Positions 29,583 through 39,926 are shown, numbered from the stretch's first letter. The stretch: 64,000 bases of DNA from Rhodobacteraceae bacterium HTCC2083 (GCA_000156115.1 DS995276.1:3752620-3816619); one strand, 5' to 3'. Translations and numbers: made by a program. Notes: generated by a model from the letters alone, not told the origin.

Positions 29583-30082
29583 GCGCTTACCTCGATTGCC
29601 ATGAGACCGCGTTTACCATCGATCACGCGGAGTGCCAACGCCTCCCCTGGAGCCAAATCGGCCAAGCCGGAACGGCGCAGCACTTCAACATGCACGAAGA
29701 TATCCGCGTCGGATCCGAACACGTTGGCGAAACCAAAGCCCTTGCCTTTGTCGAACCACTTCACGCGTGCGGGCTGCAGCACGACTTGATCAAGCTGATC
29801 GAGATCGAAATCTTCCAGATCCGGCAACGCCGGGCGATCCGTGTGACGCAGTGGGTCGATCGAAAGGACCTCTACGGCTTGTAACCCACGATCCGTTTCT
29901 TGAGACAAAATTTCGATCACAGCACCCTCTGCGACGGAATTTTGACCAAAGTTGCGTAAGACGTTTGCGTGCAGCAAAATGTCGGCACCGCCTTCCTCTG
30001 CGACAACGAACCCAAAGCCCTTTGCGGGATCAAACCATTTGACAGCGCCTCGAACGGTTCGGGCTGTCTCTTCGATATTCAT
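29561..30082 (-). CDS. Protein with two cold-shock domains
   Basis: 173 residues with two CSDs. The first (about 9-75) has RNP1-like GFGFV (22-26) and RNP2-like ILLHA (35-39); the second (about 103-170) has GFGF (115-118) and IFVHV (128-132). An acidic linker (about 86-100) joins them. CSDs bind single-stranded nucleic acid; double-CSD proteins are common in alphaproteobacteria and may act as RNA chaperones. The start is uncertain: ATG 30082 gives the compact family form, but an in-frame ATG at 30121 would add 13 residues and neither has a clear ribosome binding site. The upstream region is AT-rich. Confidence 0.85.
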   Translation of the reverse strand: MNIEETARTVRGAVKWFDPAKGFGFVVAEEGGADILLHANVLRNFGQNSVAEGAVIEILSQETDRGLQAVEVLSIDPLRHTDRPALPDLEDFDLDQLDQVVLQPARVKWFDKGKGFGFANVFGSDADIFVHVEVLRRSGLADLAPGEALALRVIDGKRGLMAIEVSAWEAAIH

Positions 30083-30200
30083 ATATTGGTACCAATTTGA
30101 ATTGCTTCGTTCCGCTGACATCTGATGAAATTGAGCGTAAATTAGCAAGGAGATTAAGTTACGTTAAAACAATTAGTTATCATTTCACGTAACATGAAAT

Positions 30201-30806
30201 TTACGGATTTAGGCGTGAGACATCCCAAGCGGACTCAACGGTCGGTCGCCGCCAAACGAACCGGTCATGCAGTCGAAATGCACCATCCGCCCAAAACTCG
30301 ATCTCTACTGGGGTGATGCGATATCCACCCCAAAACGGTGGCCGCTTGGGCGATGGACCGTGCAGCGCTGTTACCTTCGCAACCTCCGCCATCAAAGCGG
30401 GCCTTCCGCTCAAAGGGCGGGATTGTTGGCTTGCCCACGCGCCAAGGCGACTTTTGAGTGAGCGTGAGGTATAGTATGCATCCGCTTGCGGGCCTTCTTC
30501 TTTGCTCACCAGACCGCGCACACGAATCTGACGACGCAACGATTTCCAATGCATCACGAAGGCCGCCTTGCCTGCGCCATCAAGTTCAGCTGCTTTGGCG
30601 CTTTCGTAGTTGGTGTAAAACACGAACGCCGCATCTTCGATGTCTTTCAACAAGACCATGCGCGCATTGGGCAGCCCTTCCGCATCAACCGTGCTTAGCG
30701 CGATCGCGTTGGGATCGTTCAGCTCGCTTTCTTGAGCATCCGACATCCACGTTTTGGCAATCACAAACGGATCGTTGCCCGCAAAAATACCGCTTCTATC
30801 TGACAT
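30201..30806 (-). CDS. pdxH: Pyridoxamine 5'-phosphate oxidase
   Basis: 201-residue FMN enzyme that makes pyridoxal 5'-phosphate from the pyridoxine or pyridoxamine phosphates. Typical blocks: [59 protein letters not shown] and the C-terminal W.....RLNP ending. An AGAGG site precedes the ATG. It is divergent from fabI across a 153-base gap. Confidence 0.95.
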   Translation of the reverse strand: MSDRSGIFAGNDPFVIAKTWMSDAQESELNDPNAIALSTVDAEGLPNARMVLLKDIEDAAFVFYTNYESAKAAELDGAGKAAFVMHWKSLRRQIRVRGLVSKEEGPQADAYYTSRSLKSRLGAWASQQSRPLSGRPALMAEVAKVTALHGPSPKRPPFWGGYRITPVEIEFWADGAFRLHDRFVWRRPTVESAWDVSRLNP

Positions 30807-30959
30807 GGACTGAAACCTCTTTAACGCTTGATGGACCTCGTTAATTAGCGCTTAAGTCAAGTAATCAAGGCGAACAAGGCTTACGAGAGGTCCTATTGCT
30901 TGATGCCCTGAGGTCATTGCCCTAAAGACAATTTAACGCTAAAAACGGGAGCAGTCAAA

Positions 30960-31766
30960 ATGTCCAACGCACTTATGGCCGGAAAACGCGGTCTGATCAT
31001 GGGCTTAGCCAATGACAAGTCCATCGCATGGGGCATTGCCAAAGCCTGTGCAGACGCAGGTGCAGAGCTCGCATTTTCTTATCAGGGTGATGCATTAAAA
31101 AAGCGTGTTGATCCGCTTGCGGCGCAACTTGGGAGCGATTTTGTCGTACCGTGTGATGTGGGCAGCGAAGAATCGATGGATGCCTTGTTCGCAGAAATCG
31201 AGAAGCGCTGGGGCACGTTTGATTTTGTGGTTCATGCCATCGGCTTTTCCGACAAGAACGAGCTGCGCGGCCGCTACGTCGACACCTCGCGCGACAACTT
31301 TACGATGACCATGGATATCTCCGTCTATTCGTTCACCGCCATCATGCAGCGCGCAGAGAAACTGATGAACGAAGGTGGCAGCGCGATCACCCTTACTTAT
31401 TATGGCGCAGAACGGATCATGCCGCATTATAACGTTATGGGTGTTGCAAAGGCCGCTTTGGAAGCCTCCGTACGGTATTTGGCGGAAGACCTCGGCAAAG
31501 ACGGCATTCGCGTCAACGCTATTTCTGCGGGTCCTATAAAAACGCTCGCGGCCTCCGGCATCGGTGATTTCCGCTACATTATGAAATGGAACGAGTACAA
31601 CAGCCCCCTGCGTCGCAATGTGACTACCGAAGACGTGGGCAAATCCGCACTCTATTTGCTGAGTGATCTGGGTTCAGGCGTCACAGGCGAAACCCATCAC
31701 GTGGATGCAGGCTATCATGTTGTCGGTATGAAAGCAGTCGACGCGCCGGACATGTCCAAGGACTAA
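30960..31766 (+). CDS. fabI: Enoyl-[acyl-carrier-protein] reductase (NADH)
   Basis: 268-residue FabI that reduces enoyl-ACP in the last step of each fatty acid elongation cycle. The catalytic pair Y157 and K164 has the Y-x6-K spacing of FabI (YNVMGVAK), with Y147/Y148 ahead of it. GLANDKSIAWGIAKA is the modified Rossmann motif. GGGAG precedes the ATG. It may be co-transcribed with the LysE gene, 7 bases downstream. Confidence 0.95.
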   Translation: MSNALMAGKRGLIMGLANDKSIAWGIAKACADAGAELAFSYQGDALKKRVDPLAAQLGSDFVVPCDVGSEESMDALFAEIEKRWGTFDFVVHAIGFSDKNELRGRYVDTSRDNFTMTMDISVYSFTAIMQRAEKLMNEGGSAITLTYYGAERIMPHYNVMGVAKAALEASVRYLAEDLGKDGIRVNAISAGPIKTLAASGIGDFRYIMKWNEYNSPLRRNVTTEDVGKSALYLLSDLGSGVTGETHHVDAGYHVVGMKAVDAPDMSKD

Positions 31767-31773
31767 GCCCCGC

Positions 31774-32376
31774 ATGGAAACGGCCCATCTCATCGCATTC
31801 AACTTGACCCTGCTGGCAGCCATCGCCAGCCCGGGTCCCGCGATGTTGTATTTCATCCGCACCACTTTGGCGAGCAGACGGATGGCAGGGCTTTACACAG
31901 TTTGGGGCCTTGGCGTGATGGCCGCGACATGGACCGCTTTGGCGTTCATGGGGCTTGATGCGATCTTCGCAGTGTTCCCTTGGGCCTTTGTCGCGCTGAA
32001 AACCATTGGTGCGCTGTATCTGCTCTGGATCGCCTACCAGACTTGGAAACATGCTTCCGCACCGATGGGCGACGCGCCTACCCCGCCCCTGCACGCGTTC
32101 TTTGGCGGTGTGCTTGTCAATCTGAGCAACCCCAAATCCGTACTCTTCGCGGGTGCTGTAATCATGGTGATCTTCCCACATGGGATGGCATTCGCTGACA
32201 AGGCCTTGGTCTTTGCCAATCATCTGGTGATCGAATTGCTGCTCGGCAGCGCGCTCGTCCTCGCCTTTTCCACCAAACACGTCAGCGCGGGTTATCTGCG
32301 TGCCAAACCTATCCTTGATCGAATCGCGGCTTCTGTTTTGGGCTTTTTGGGTCTAAAGCTGATGCTCAGCCGCTAA
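31774..32376 (+). CDS. LysE/RhtB family exporter
   Basis: 200-residue inner-membrane protein with about six hydrophobic segments. The LysE signature [22 protein letters not shown] is clear near the N terminus, followed by [21 protein letters not shown]. The family exports amino acids or related metabolites; the substrate cannot be predicted. It begins 7 bases after fabI and is followed closely by the phosphoribosyltransferase gene. Confidence 0.87.
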   Translation: METAHLIAFNLTLLAAIASPGPAMLYFIRTTLASRRMAGLYTVWGLGVMAATWTALAFMGLDAIFAVFPWAFVALKTIGALYLLWIAYQTWKHASAPMGDAPTPPLHAFFGGVLVNLSNPKSVLFAGAVIMVIFPHGMAFADKALVFANHLVIELLLGSALVLAFSTKHVSAGYLRAKPILDRIAASVLGFLGLKLMLSR

Positions 32377-32399
32377 ACATACCACCGGAGACTGCCGCA

Positions 32400-32918
32400 A
32401 TGACTGACCGTTTGCCACATGAAAAAGGGTTTCACGTAAGCTGGGACCAGCTACACCGCGATGCGCGCGCGCTGGCGTGGCGTTTGGATGGCAAAGGGCC
32501 GGATGACGGCGCTTGGAAAGCTGTCGTTGCAATCACACGCGGCGGCATGGCCCCCGCGATGATTGTTGCACGTGAACTTGATATTCGCGCAGTTGATACG
32601 ATTGCTGTTGTCTCCTATCACTCTGGCGGCGGGGCCGCGACGGAGCGGCGCGAAGCCAAGGTCTTAAAGGCCCCAGATGCGGAATTGATGGGCGACGGCA
32701 CTGGTATTTTGATCATCGACGATCTGGTCGATAGCGGTAAAACACTGGAACTCGTCCGCTCGCTCTACCCGAACGCCCATTACGCTTGTGTCTACGCCAA
32801 ACCCTCAGGAGAGCCGCAGACAGATACGTTCATCACAGGTGTTTCGCAGGATACCTGGATTTTCTTCCCATGGGACATGGCCCTGCAATATGTACAGCCT
32901 TATCGCGGGCAAGATTAA
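32400..32918 (+). CDS. gpt: Xanthine phosphoribosyltransferase
   Basis: 172-residue type I phosphoribosyltransferase of the XGPRT family, salvaging xanthine and guanine with PRPP. The PRPP loop is [13 protein letters not shown] (residues 103-115). [20 protein letters not shown] at the N-terminal side and [10 protein letters not shown] near the end are typical of Gpt, the latter being the base-binding region. Co-directional with the exporter before it and the aminotransferase after it. Confidence 0.9.
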   Translation: MTDRLPHEKGFHVSWDQLHRDARALAWRLDGKGPDDGAWKAVVAITRGGMAPAMIVARELDIRAVDTIAVVSYHSGGGAATERREAKVLKAPDAELMGDGTGILIIDDLVDSGKTLELVRSLYPNAHYACVYAKPSGEPQTDTFITGVSQDTWIFFPWDMALQYVQPYRGQD

Positions 32919-32921
32919 ACA

Positions 32922-34121
32922 ATGGGTTCTGCGACAGAACACACTTTTGCCCCCCCTGTTATGGAGGCACGGCGCTGGCTGGAAGGGGTAACCTTTCTTG
33001 CAGATCGCCCATTGATCAACGTCAGCCAAGCAGCCCCAGTTGATCTGCCGCCTGAACAAATGCGCGCCGCGATGGCTGATATCATCGTGAATGAGCCACA
33101 AGCACATCTTTATGGCCCCGTCATCGGATTGCCCGAGTTACGCGCGGAAGTTGCGACGCAGTGGAGCGCTGCCTATGGCGCATCTTTGACTGCAGACAAT
33201 GTCGCGATTACGTCCGGCTGCAATCAAGCTTTCGCTGCCGCGATCAGTGCCATTGCGCAAAGCGGCGATGAGGTACTTTTGCCCGCGCCTTGGTACTTCA
33301 ATCATAAAATGTGGCTCGATATGGCGAGTGTCACGGCGCTCGCAATCCCAACCGATGCACAGCTTTTACCAGATCCCGAGGCCACTCGTGCGCTCATCAC
33401 CGAGCGCACGCGCGCGATTTCACTGGTAACGCCAAACAATCCTGCGGGTGTTGAGTATCCGCCAGAGCTGGTCCTCGCCTTTTTCAAACTAGCGCAAGAG
33501 ACGGGCATCAAGCTGATCATCGACGAAACCTACCGCGACTTTCATAGCCAAACGGGCGCGCCGCATGGACTGTTTCAACAAGCGGATTGGGATCAAACGC
33601 TGATCCATCTTTACTCGTTTTCCAAAGCCTTCCGTTTGACGGGGCATCGCGTCGGGGCGTTGATTTCATCGCCAGATTTGCTCGCCGAGGCCGAGAAATT
33701 CCTCGACACCGTCGCAATTTGCCCGAACCAGATCGGACAGTTTTCAGCACTTTGGGGATTGCGGAACCTGACAGAGTGGCTTGCAGGGGAGCGTTTTGAG
33801 ATCCTAGCGCGTCGCGCCACGATTGAAGCGGAAATGCCAGCACTTGCGGCCAAAGGCTGGACCCTAAAAGGGTGTGGCGCATATTTTGCCTACCTTGAAC
33901 ATCCCTTTGAGATGGCGTCCGACGTTCTGGCCCAGAAGCTCGTGGAAGAAGCGAGTATTCTGGCCCTGCCCGGCACCATGTTCATGCCTGAAAATGAAGT
34001 AGCAGGCCAACAGCATCTGCGCATCGCTTTTGCGAATGTTGATGCCACGGGCATCGCCGAATTGTTCACACGTTTGAAAGCCCTTCGGTTCTCGCTTGCT
34101 CCGCCCCGCGCGGGCAAGTAA
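32922..34121 (+). CDS. PLP-dependent aminotransferase (class I/II)
   Basis: 399-residue fold type I aminotransferase. The PLP lysine is K235 in YSFSKAFRLTGHR, D201 and Y204 (IIDETY) contact the cofactor, and NNPAG at 172-176 is the conserved Asn block. The C-terminal half holds the small domain, ending in LRIAFANVD. Substrate not identifiable; related to aspartate/aromatic aminotransferase-like proteins. It starts 3 bases after gpt. Confidence 0.88.
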   Translation: MGSATEHTFAPPVMEARRWLEGVTFLADRPLINVSQAAPVDLPPEQMRAAMADIIVNEPQAHLYGPVIGLPELRAEVATQWSAAYGASLTADNVAITSGCNQAFAAAISAIAQSGDEVLLPAPWYFNHKMWLDMASVTALAIPTDAQLLPDPEATRALITERTRAISLVTPNNPAGVEYPPELVLAFFKLAQETGIKLIIDETYRDFHSQTGAPHGLFQQADWDQTLIHLYSFSKAFRLTGHRVGALISSPDLLAEAEKFLDTVAICPNQIGQFSALWGLRNLTEWLAGERFEILARRATIEAEMPALAAKGWTLKGCGAYFAYLEHPFEMASDVLAQKLVEEASILALPGTMFMPENEVAGQQHLRIAFANVDATGIAELFTRLKALRFSLAPPRAGK

Positions 34122-34175
34122 ACCTTCGCAAACGCCGCGACTAAAGCGGCTGATAGCTATAGGGTTAAACGCATC

Positions 34176-36023
34176 ATGGCCGGACGTGGAAACGCACTTT
34201 CAAAGACATTCATCTGGATTTTGCTGGCGCTCTTGATTGTCGGTTTGGCAGGCTTCGGAGCGACGAATTTGGGCGGCAATATCCGCTCTGTCGGGGCTGT
34301 GGGGGATAAAACGATCTCGGTTGAGCTGTATTCACGCACCCTGCAAGAAGATCTGCGCGCAATCTCTGCGCAAGCGGGTCAGAATATTCCTTTCTCGACC
34401 GCGCAGGCCTTGGGTGTCGATCGCCAAGCTCTCGCGCGTGTGATCACAACTCGGGCGCTCGATCATGAAACTGCAGAACTTGGCCTATCCGTCGGTGACG
34501 CACAGTTGCAACAACAGATCCTCAGCATGTCCGCGTTTCAGGGGATAAACGGCCAATTTGACCGCGAAGCTTATCGTTTCACGCTTGAAAACGCGGGTCT
34601 GAGCGAAGCAGAATTCGAAGAAACCCTGCGCGAAGAAGCAGCGCGCACACTGGTGCAGGGCGCGATACTGTCAGGCAACACGGTGCCGGACACCTATGCT
34701 AACACTCTTGTTGCCTACATTGGCGAGCGTCGCAACGCGACTGTGGCACGGCTGAAAGCCGAAGATTTGGCAACGCCTGTTGCTGAGCCGACCGAGGCGC
34801 AATTGCAGACCTACTACGATGAAAATATTGACGCATACACCCTGCCAGAGACCAAGCAGATCACTTACGCGCTGCTCTCGCCCGACATGATCGCAGACAC
34901 GGTTGAGGTGGATGAAGCTATGCTGCAAACCGCATACGATGAACGTGAAAGCGAATTCAACAAACCGGAGCGCCGTTTGATCGAACGACTGGTCTACGGC
35001 AACGACGACTCAGCAAGCGCTGCGAAAGCGCAGCTTGAAGCAGGCGGCACCACTTTTGAGACGTTGGTTGAAGATCGTGGCCTTGCGTTGGCGGACATAG
35101 ATCTTGGTGATTTGGATCAAGGCGCGCTTGGCGCTGCGGGCGAATCTATTTTTGCGGCTGAAACCGGCGACGTTGTCGGACCTTTGCAGAGTGATCTTGG
35201 CCCTGCCCTGTTCCGCATCAACGGCATTCTTGCCGCGCAAGAAACCTCCTTTGAAGACGCGCGCGCACAACTGCGCGATGAGCTGGCCGCAGATCGTGCC
35301 CGCCGAGTGGTCGAAGCACAGATCAATGATATCGACGATCTGCTCGCAGGTGGCGCAACGCTTGAGGATCTCGCAAAAGAAACCGATATGGTGTTGGGCA
35401 ACATCGATTGGAGCAGCGAAGCAGGCGACGGGATTGCTGCCTATGAAGTCTTTCGCGAAGGTGCGCAGGCGATTACGGTTGATGACTTCCCAAAGATCGA
35501 AGTGCTTGAAGATGGCGGCATTTTCGCGATGCGTCTTGATGAAGTGCACGCACCACGTCCGCAGCCTTTGGCCAAAATCACCGAACGCGTCAGCGTAGGT
35601 TGGCGCACGCAAGCCACGCTTGAAGCGCTGCGCGCAGAGGCGGAAGCTTTGCTGTCCCAAATCACCGCAGAAAGCGATTTCGCAGATGTTGATCTAGAGG
35701 CTGACACCTTGACCGAAGTAACGCGCACGGGGTTCGTGGCCGACATACCACCCGCTGCGATCCTTGCGCTGTTCGAGGCTGAAAAAGGCGCGAGCGTGGT
35801 GGTTGACGATGTCACAGACGTGTTGATCGTACGCCTTGATGATGTACTCGCGGCAGATGAAGACAGCGATGACATCCAAGCCTTACGCACACAGCTCAAC
35901 AATCAGGCCGCAACCGCAGTCGCGCAGGATCTTTTTGAAGCCTACGCGACAGAAATCCAGCAACGCGCGGGCATTCAACTTGATCAAAATGCTCTCAACG
36001 CGGTGCATGCCAACTTTAATTAA
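34176..36023 (+). CDS. PpiD-like peptidyl-prolyl isomerase / periplasmic foldase
   Basis: 615 residues with one N-terminal membrane anchor (about residues 11-30) and the rest in the periplasm. A SurA_N-type chaperone region follows (GDKTISVELYSRTLQEDLRA), then a parvulin-type segment at about 250-370 containing RRLIERLVYGN and GDVVGPLQSDLGPALFRINGI. This layout matches PpiD, which helps proteins fold as they leave the Sec translocon. The parvulin domain looks divergent, so isomerase activity is uncertain. It precedes trpE by 12 bases. Confidence 0.85.
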   Translation: MAGRGNALSKTFIWILLALLIVGLAGFGATNLGGNIRSVGAVGDKTISVELYSRTLQEDLRAISAQAGQNIPFSTAQALGVDRQALARVITTRALDHETAELGLSVGDAQLQQQILSMSAFQGINGQFDREAYRFTLENAGLSEAEFEETLREEAARTLVQGAILSGNTVPDTYANTLVAYIGERRNATVARLKAEDLATPVAEPTEAQLQTYYDENIDAYTLPETKQITYALLSPDMIADTVEVDEAMLQTAYDERESEFNKPERRLIERLVYGNDDSASAAKAQLEAGGTTFETLVEDRGLALADIDLGDLDQGALGAAGESIFAAETGDVVGPLQSDLGPALFRINGILAAQETSFEDARAQLRDELAADRARRVVEAQINDIDDLLAGGATLEDLAKETDMVLGNIDWSSEAGDGIAAYEVFREGAQAITVDDFPKIEVLEDGGIFAMRLDEVHAPRPQPLAKITERVSVGWRTQATLEALRAEAEALLSQITAESDFADVDLEADTLTEVTRTGFVADIPPAAILALFEAEKGASVVVDDVTDVLIVRLDDVLAADEDSDDIQALRTQLNNQAATAVAQDLFEAYATEIQQRAGIQLDQNALNAVHANFN

Positions 36024-36035
36024 AGGGTAACGCCC

Positions 36036-37547
36036 ATGGCGCTGGTCCCCTCCTTCGATGATTTTGCCAAAGCCTATGACGCTGGCAAAAATCAGGTTGT
36101 TTTTACGCGGCTTGCAGCTGATTTAGACACACCTGTGTCTTTGATGCTCAAGCTGACGGGGGCGCAAAAAGATGCCTTCGTGCTCGAATCCGTGACGGGT
36201 GGCGAAATCAGGGGTCGCTACTCGATCATCGGAATGAAACCGGATCTGATCTGGCGCTCTGAGGGGGCAACGTCCTCGCTCAACCGTATGGCGCGCTATG
36301 ATAATGAGGCGTTTGAACCACAAACGCTACCGCCGCTAGATGCCTTACGCGCGCTGATCGCGGAAAGCCATATCGATCTGCCAGACGACCTGCCGCAAGC
36401 CAGTGCTGGCCTGTTCGGTTATCTTGGCTACGACATGATCCGCCATGTAGAACACTTGCCCAATGTAAACCCCAATGTGCTTGGGGTGCCGGATGCGATC
36501 ATGCTGCGCCCTTCCGTGGTGGCGGTGCTGGATGGCGTTAAAGGGGAAGTCACCGTCGTCAGCCCTGCTTGGGTCAGCGATGGCCAGTCTGCGCGCGCTG
36601 CTTATGCGCAGGCAGCGGAACGTGTGATGGACGCTGTGCGCGATCTTGAACGCCCGATGCCCGCCGCGTCCCGTGATCTGGGGCAAGCCGAAGATGCGCC
36701 AGAGCCAGTCAGCAACTTCACACGCGACGGCTACAAGGACGCTGTTGAGCAGGCCAAGGAATACATCAAAGCGGGTGACATTTTCCAAGTTGTCCCCTCC
36801 CAGCGTTGGTGTCAGGACTTCAAACAACCGCCTTTCGCACTTTATCGTTCCTTAAGACGCACCAACCCCTCGCCTTTCATGTTCTACTTCAATTTCGGTG
36901 CTTTTCAGGTGATCGGTGCGTCACCCGAAATTCTCGTGCGTGTGTTCGGCAAAGAGGTAACGATCCGCCCCATTGCAGGCACCCGCAAACGCGGTGCGAC
37001 GCCAGAAGAAGACAAGGCTTTGGAAGCAGATTTATTGGCCGATCAAAAGGAGCTAGCCGAACATCTGATGTTGCTTGATCTGGGTCGCAATGATGTGGGC
37101 AAGGTCGCCAAAATCGGCACCGTGCGCCCCACAGAAGAATTCATCGTAGAACGGTATTCCCACGTCATGCATATAGTGTCTAACGTCGTGGGCGAATTGC
37201 ACGAAGACCAAGACGCGCTCAGCGCATTTTTCGCAGGTATGCCTGCAGGCACAGTGTCTGGTGCACCGAAAGTGCGCGCGATGGAGATCATTGACGAGCT
37301 AGAGCCGGAAAAACGCGGCGTATACGGCGGCGGTTGCGGTTATTTCTCTGCGGGCGGTGATATGGACATGTGTATCGCCCTGCGCACGGCAGTGGTGAAG
37401 GACGAAAAGCTCTACATCCAAGCGGGTGGTGGCGTCGTCTATGACAGTGATCCAGAGGCCGAATATATGGAGACAGTCCACAAATCCGGCGCGATCCGTA
37501 AGGCTGCTGAGGATGCGAGCCGGTTTACAGGGAATGGCAACAACTAA
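36036..37547 (+). CDS. trpE: Anthranilate synthase component I
   Basis: 503-residue chorismate-binding enzyme of tryptophan synthesis. Family blocks: FLLESVTGGE-like FVLESVTGGEIRGRYS for Trp feedback binding, SPEILVR, RPIAGTRKRG, DLGRNDVGKV and FAGMPAGTVSGAPKVRAMEII. It pairs with TrpG, encoded 2.5 kb away in trpGDC, to make anthranilate. A Sel1 pseudogene and a deacetylase gene separate it from trpG, a common order in this bacterial group. Confidence 0.96.
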   Translation: MALVPSFDDFAKAYDAGKNQVVFTRLAADLDTPVSLMLKLTGAQKDAFVLESVTGGEIRGRYSIIGMKPDLIWRSEGATSSLNRMARYDNEAFEPQTLPPLDALRALIAESHIDLPDDLPQASAGLFGYLGYDMIRHVEHLPNVNPNVLGVPDAIMLRPSVVAVLDGVKGEVTVVSPAWVSDGQSARAAYAQAAERVMDAVRDLERPMPAASRDLGQAEDAPEPVSNFTRDGYKDAVEQAKEYIKAGDIFQVVPSQRWCQDFKQPPFALYRSLRRTNPSPFMFYFNFGAFQVIGASPEILVRVFGKEVTIRPIAGTRKRGATPEEDKALEADLLADQKELAEHLMLLDLGRNDVGKVAKIGTVRPTEEFIVERYSHVMHIVSNVVGELHEDQDALSAFFAGMPAGTVSGAPKVRAMEIIDELEPEKRGVYGGGCGYFSAGGDMDMCIALRTAVVKDEKLYIQAGGGVVYDSDPEAEYMETVHKSGAIRKAAEDASRFTGNGNN

Positions 37548-37622
37548 CACGCACGCGTGCCCCGCCTATTCATGCACATAGATTTCGCTAATCTACCCTC
37601 ATTTATCAAATAGCATTTCGTG

Positions 37623-38521
37623 ATGCGTTTATTGTCACTCGCTTTGATTGCCGCCTTGTCCACGCCTCTGCCCGCCCTTGCCGCTCCGACGCAGGGCAAG
37701 ATCGCTGCCGCGCGTCTCGCCTATATTGATTGGGATTATGACGGGCGCATTGGCTGTGATCAGCGAGGCCGCAGAAGCAGGCAATGGGATGGCGTTGAAC
37801 ATTCTGGGCGCTGCCAATGATGAAGGGTGCGGCGTTCAAAAAGTCACGTTCAAAGCAGTGGATCTGTTCGAGCAGGCAGCGAAAGCGGGTGAAGTACGGG
37901 CCTACTACAATCTTGGCTCGATTTTCGCGCTTGGCTCGAGCGAGGTCGCGATGGATCGAAAACGTGCTGGTCTAGAGTTCAAAGCAGCCGCTGGTTTGGG
38001 CTAAGGACCTGCGACGACAGCGCTTGGCAAATTGGCCGAAAGTGCCGATCCACCTGATCACGACAGCGCGGCTGATTGGTACGAAAAGGGTCACTAGGCC
38101 GGCGATGTCGTCGGCACCACCAATCTTGCGCATGCTTAAGTCAAAGGGCGGGGCGCAACGTAAGCTGGATCAGAGCGCGCGTTCTTCATCCAGAAGCCGC
38201 TGCGTGCGGATACCCTCTAGCCCGCAGCGACTTAGGTGTGATGCATAAAGAAGGCTACGGTGTGCATATCGACCGGCTCACCGCCGATAGTTTCTATCTG
38301 CAAGCGATCAAAGGCGACTAACCGAAAGCCAGAAAAAACCATGCGCAGTTGATCATCAAAGCGTGCTTTCCTTGGACGTCGAAACACTCGGCATTGGGTT
38401 ATTGTATATGGGCCGTACGAAATGCGCCCGATGAAGAACGGGCAGATTTCCAATCAAATTGCGAGACTCTGGTCACAGGAATTAGCCCAGACGCAGACAT
38501 GCGTCTTTGCAGATCATATCT
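37623..38521 (+). pseudogene. Decayed Sel1-repeat protein gene
   Basis: Starts with a good signal peptide (MRLLSLALIAALSTPLPALA) and then breaks. An extra G in the run at 37743-37745 shifts the frame: DWDYDG continues as ALAVISEAAEAGNGMALNIL in the next frame. Sel1-type repeats go on to 38004 (stop), then continue through further stops (ALGKLAESADPP, DWYEKGH, NLAHA) and another frame change to GVMHKEGYGVHIDRLTADSFYL near 38232-38321. An out-of-frame tail may reach about 38520. At least two frameshifts and four stops make it non-functional. An intact Sel1 gene lies at 6901-7371. Confidence 0.75.
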
Positions 38522-39887
38522 AACCTTCGTCAGTTGCGTCCTGCTTCAAAACCGCACTTACCGGAACCAGCGCCACGCGGCTTGCGCGATCTGCAAGGCC
38601 CCAAATCAGTAGGGCAGAAATTGTTTCTGCCTGAAGGCGTCCCATCATCACAACGCCACCCTCTTGAGCCGCGCGAAACGCCGCTTGATCAAGGAACCGA
38701 CGCATAACGCTTGCGGACTGGCCGTTGCCGTCAAAATCGCGAAACACTGTGGCTGCAGGAATGCCCTCGCGCTCTGCCAGTTTGCGCGCAGTGTTCAACC
38801 CGCTCTTTTGCAAAAGCATGCCATGGCCACTATCGAGAATGATTTGCGTCAGCTGGTCGGCCATTTCGCGGCTGGTTTGCACGCCCGTTTCAACCCCTTC
38901 GAGAATGCCGACAGCCTCCGGAACCGCCGCGAGATACGCGCTCATCGCGACTTCGACGTCCGACGCTGTTGCGCCGAGCGGCAGATCGATCAATGCGAGG
39001 ACCTCAAATCCTTTGTCGCGATAGACCTGCATCCGCTCGACGGCGTTCGGTATACTCGCATCCACAGCGAAGGTGAGTGGATAAGGGAAAGAGTCCAACG
39101 CTTCTACGCCCAGTGAACTATCGCCTGTATCGATCAAGACGATAGACATGTGGGGCTTGTCGTTTTCAATCGGTGCTGTTGAGGCAAACCGCTCAAAGGG
39201 TGGCGATGCGACGGTGCTCGGGCTGTCCTCTGTCTCAACCTCTTCTGTGGCCAGAGAGGGCAAGCGATTGGTCGTCACCTCTGGTGCCAAATCACCCACG
39301 GTACCGACAGGCTTAGGCAAGGCTGCGATGATCTTGTCCGTTATGCTTTCTGCGGCGTTTGCGTTTTCGAGCGTCTCTTCTGCGGCAGTTTCTGGCTCGA
39401 TTTCCACTTCGGGGACGGGCGTTTTTGCCCCGCTCACCTCTGCTTCTGCCTCTGGTTTTGCCTCTGGCTCGGCCTCTACCGCATCTGCCCCAACGGTCTC
39501 TGGTTCTGCTTGCTCGGTTTCAGCCACTTCGGCCGTTTCAAGCTCGGCCTCACCCGCTTCAGGATCAAACACTTCATCCTCTGCAAAGACGTCAGCCATT
39601 GGTGTTTCGGGCTGCTCCTCCGACGCAACATCTTGTGCTAGGTCTTCGACAACTTCCTCTGGCGCAGCCTCTGGCTGAGTCGTTTCGTCTACGTCCATCG
39701 CTGGGGTTTCAGAAACCACGGTCTCCGCAACCTCTTCTCTCGCGGGCACCTCTTCAACCACAGCCTCTTGCATCACATCGGAAGATCCGCCTGGTTTGTA
39801 ATCGGGATAGGCCAAGGACAAACCGCCCGCCCCCGCAACCGCGACGAGCGCGCCCCAAATCACACCAGAAAATACACCATTTGCCAC
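38520..39887 (-). CDS. Divergent polysaccharide deacetylase family protein (YibQ-like)
   Basis: 455 residues from GTG 39887. An N-terminal hydrophobic segment (about 5-26) anchors or exports it. A long acidic linker rich in Glu, Ala, Pro and Val (about 40-210) follows, then a divergent polysaccharide deacetylase domain (SIVLIDTGDSSLGVEALDSF, ALIDLPLGATASD, GHGMLLQKSGLNTA, FRDFDGNG). The classical metal ligands of active deacetylases are not obvious. The start is duplicated: a second GTG with its own GGCGGG site lies 24 bases upstream (39911). Convergent with the Sel1 pseudogene and divergent from trpG. Confidence 0.8.
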   Translation of the reverse strand: MANGVFSGVIWGALVAVAGAGGLSLAYPDYKPGGSSDVMQEAVVEEVPAREEVAETVVSETPAMDVDETTQPEAAPEEVVEDLAQDVASEEQPETPMADVFAEDEVFDPEAGEAELETAEVAETEQAEPETVGADAVEAEPEAKPEAEAEVSGAKTPVPEVEIEPETAAEETLENANAAESITDKIIAALPKPVGTVGDLAPEVTTNRLPSLATEEVETEDSPSTVASPPFERFASTAPIENDKPHMSIVLIDTGDSSLGVEALDSFPYPLTFAVDASIPNAVERMQVYRDKGFEVLALIDLPLGATASDVEVAMSAYLAAVPEAVGILEGVETGVQTSREMADQLTQIILDSGHGMLLQKSGLNTARKLAEREGIPAATVFRDFDGNGQSASVMRRFLDQAAFRAAQEGGVVMMGRLQAETISALLIWGLADRASRVALVPVSAVLKQDATDEG

Positions 39888-39926
39888 AGTAAACCCGCCT
39901 TGATTTGCCACAGTAAACCCGCCTTG
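39879..39926 (-). repeat. 24-bp tandem duplication of a translation start
   Basis: Two identical 24-base units (39879-39902 and 39903-39926). On the minus strand each holds a GGCGGG ribosome binding site followed after six bases by a GTG start codon and GCAAAT. The length is a multiple of three, so both starts are in frame with the deacetylase gene. Confidence 0.85.
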
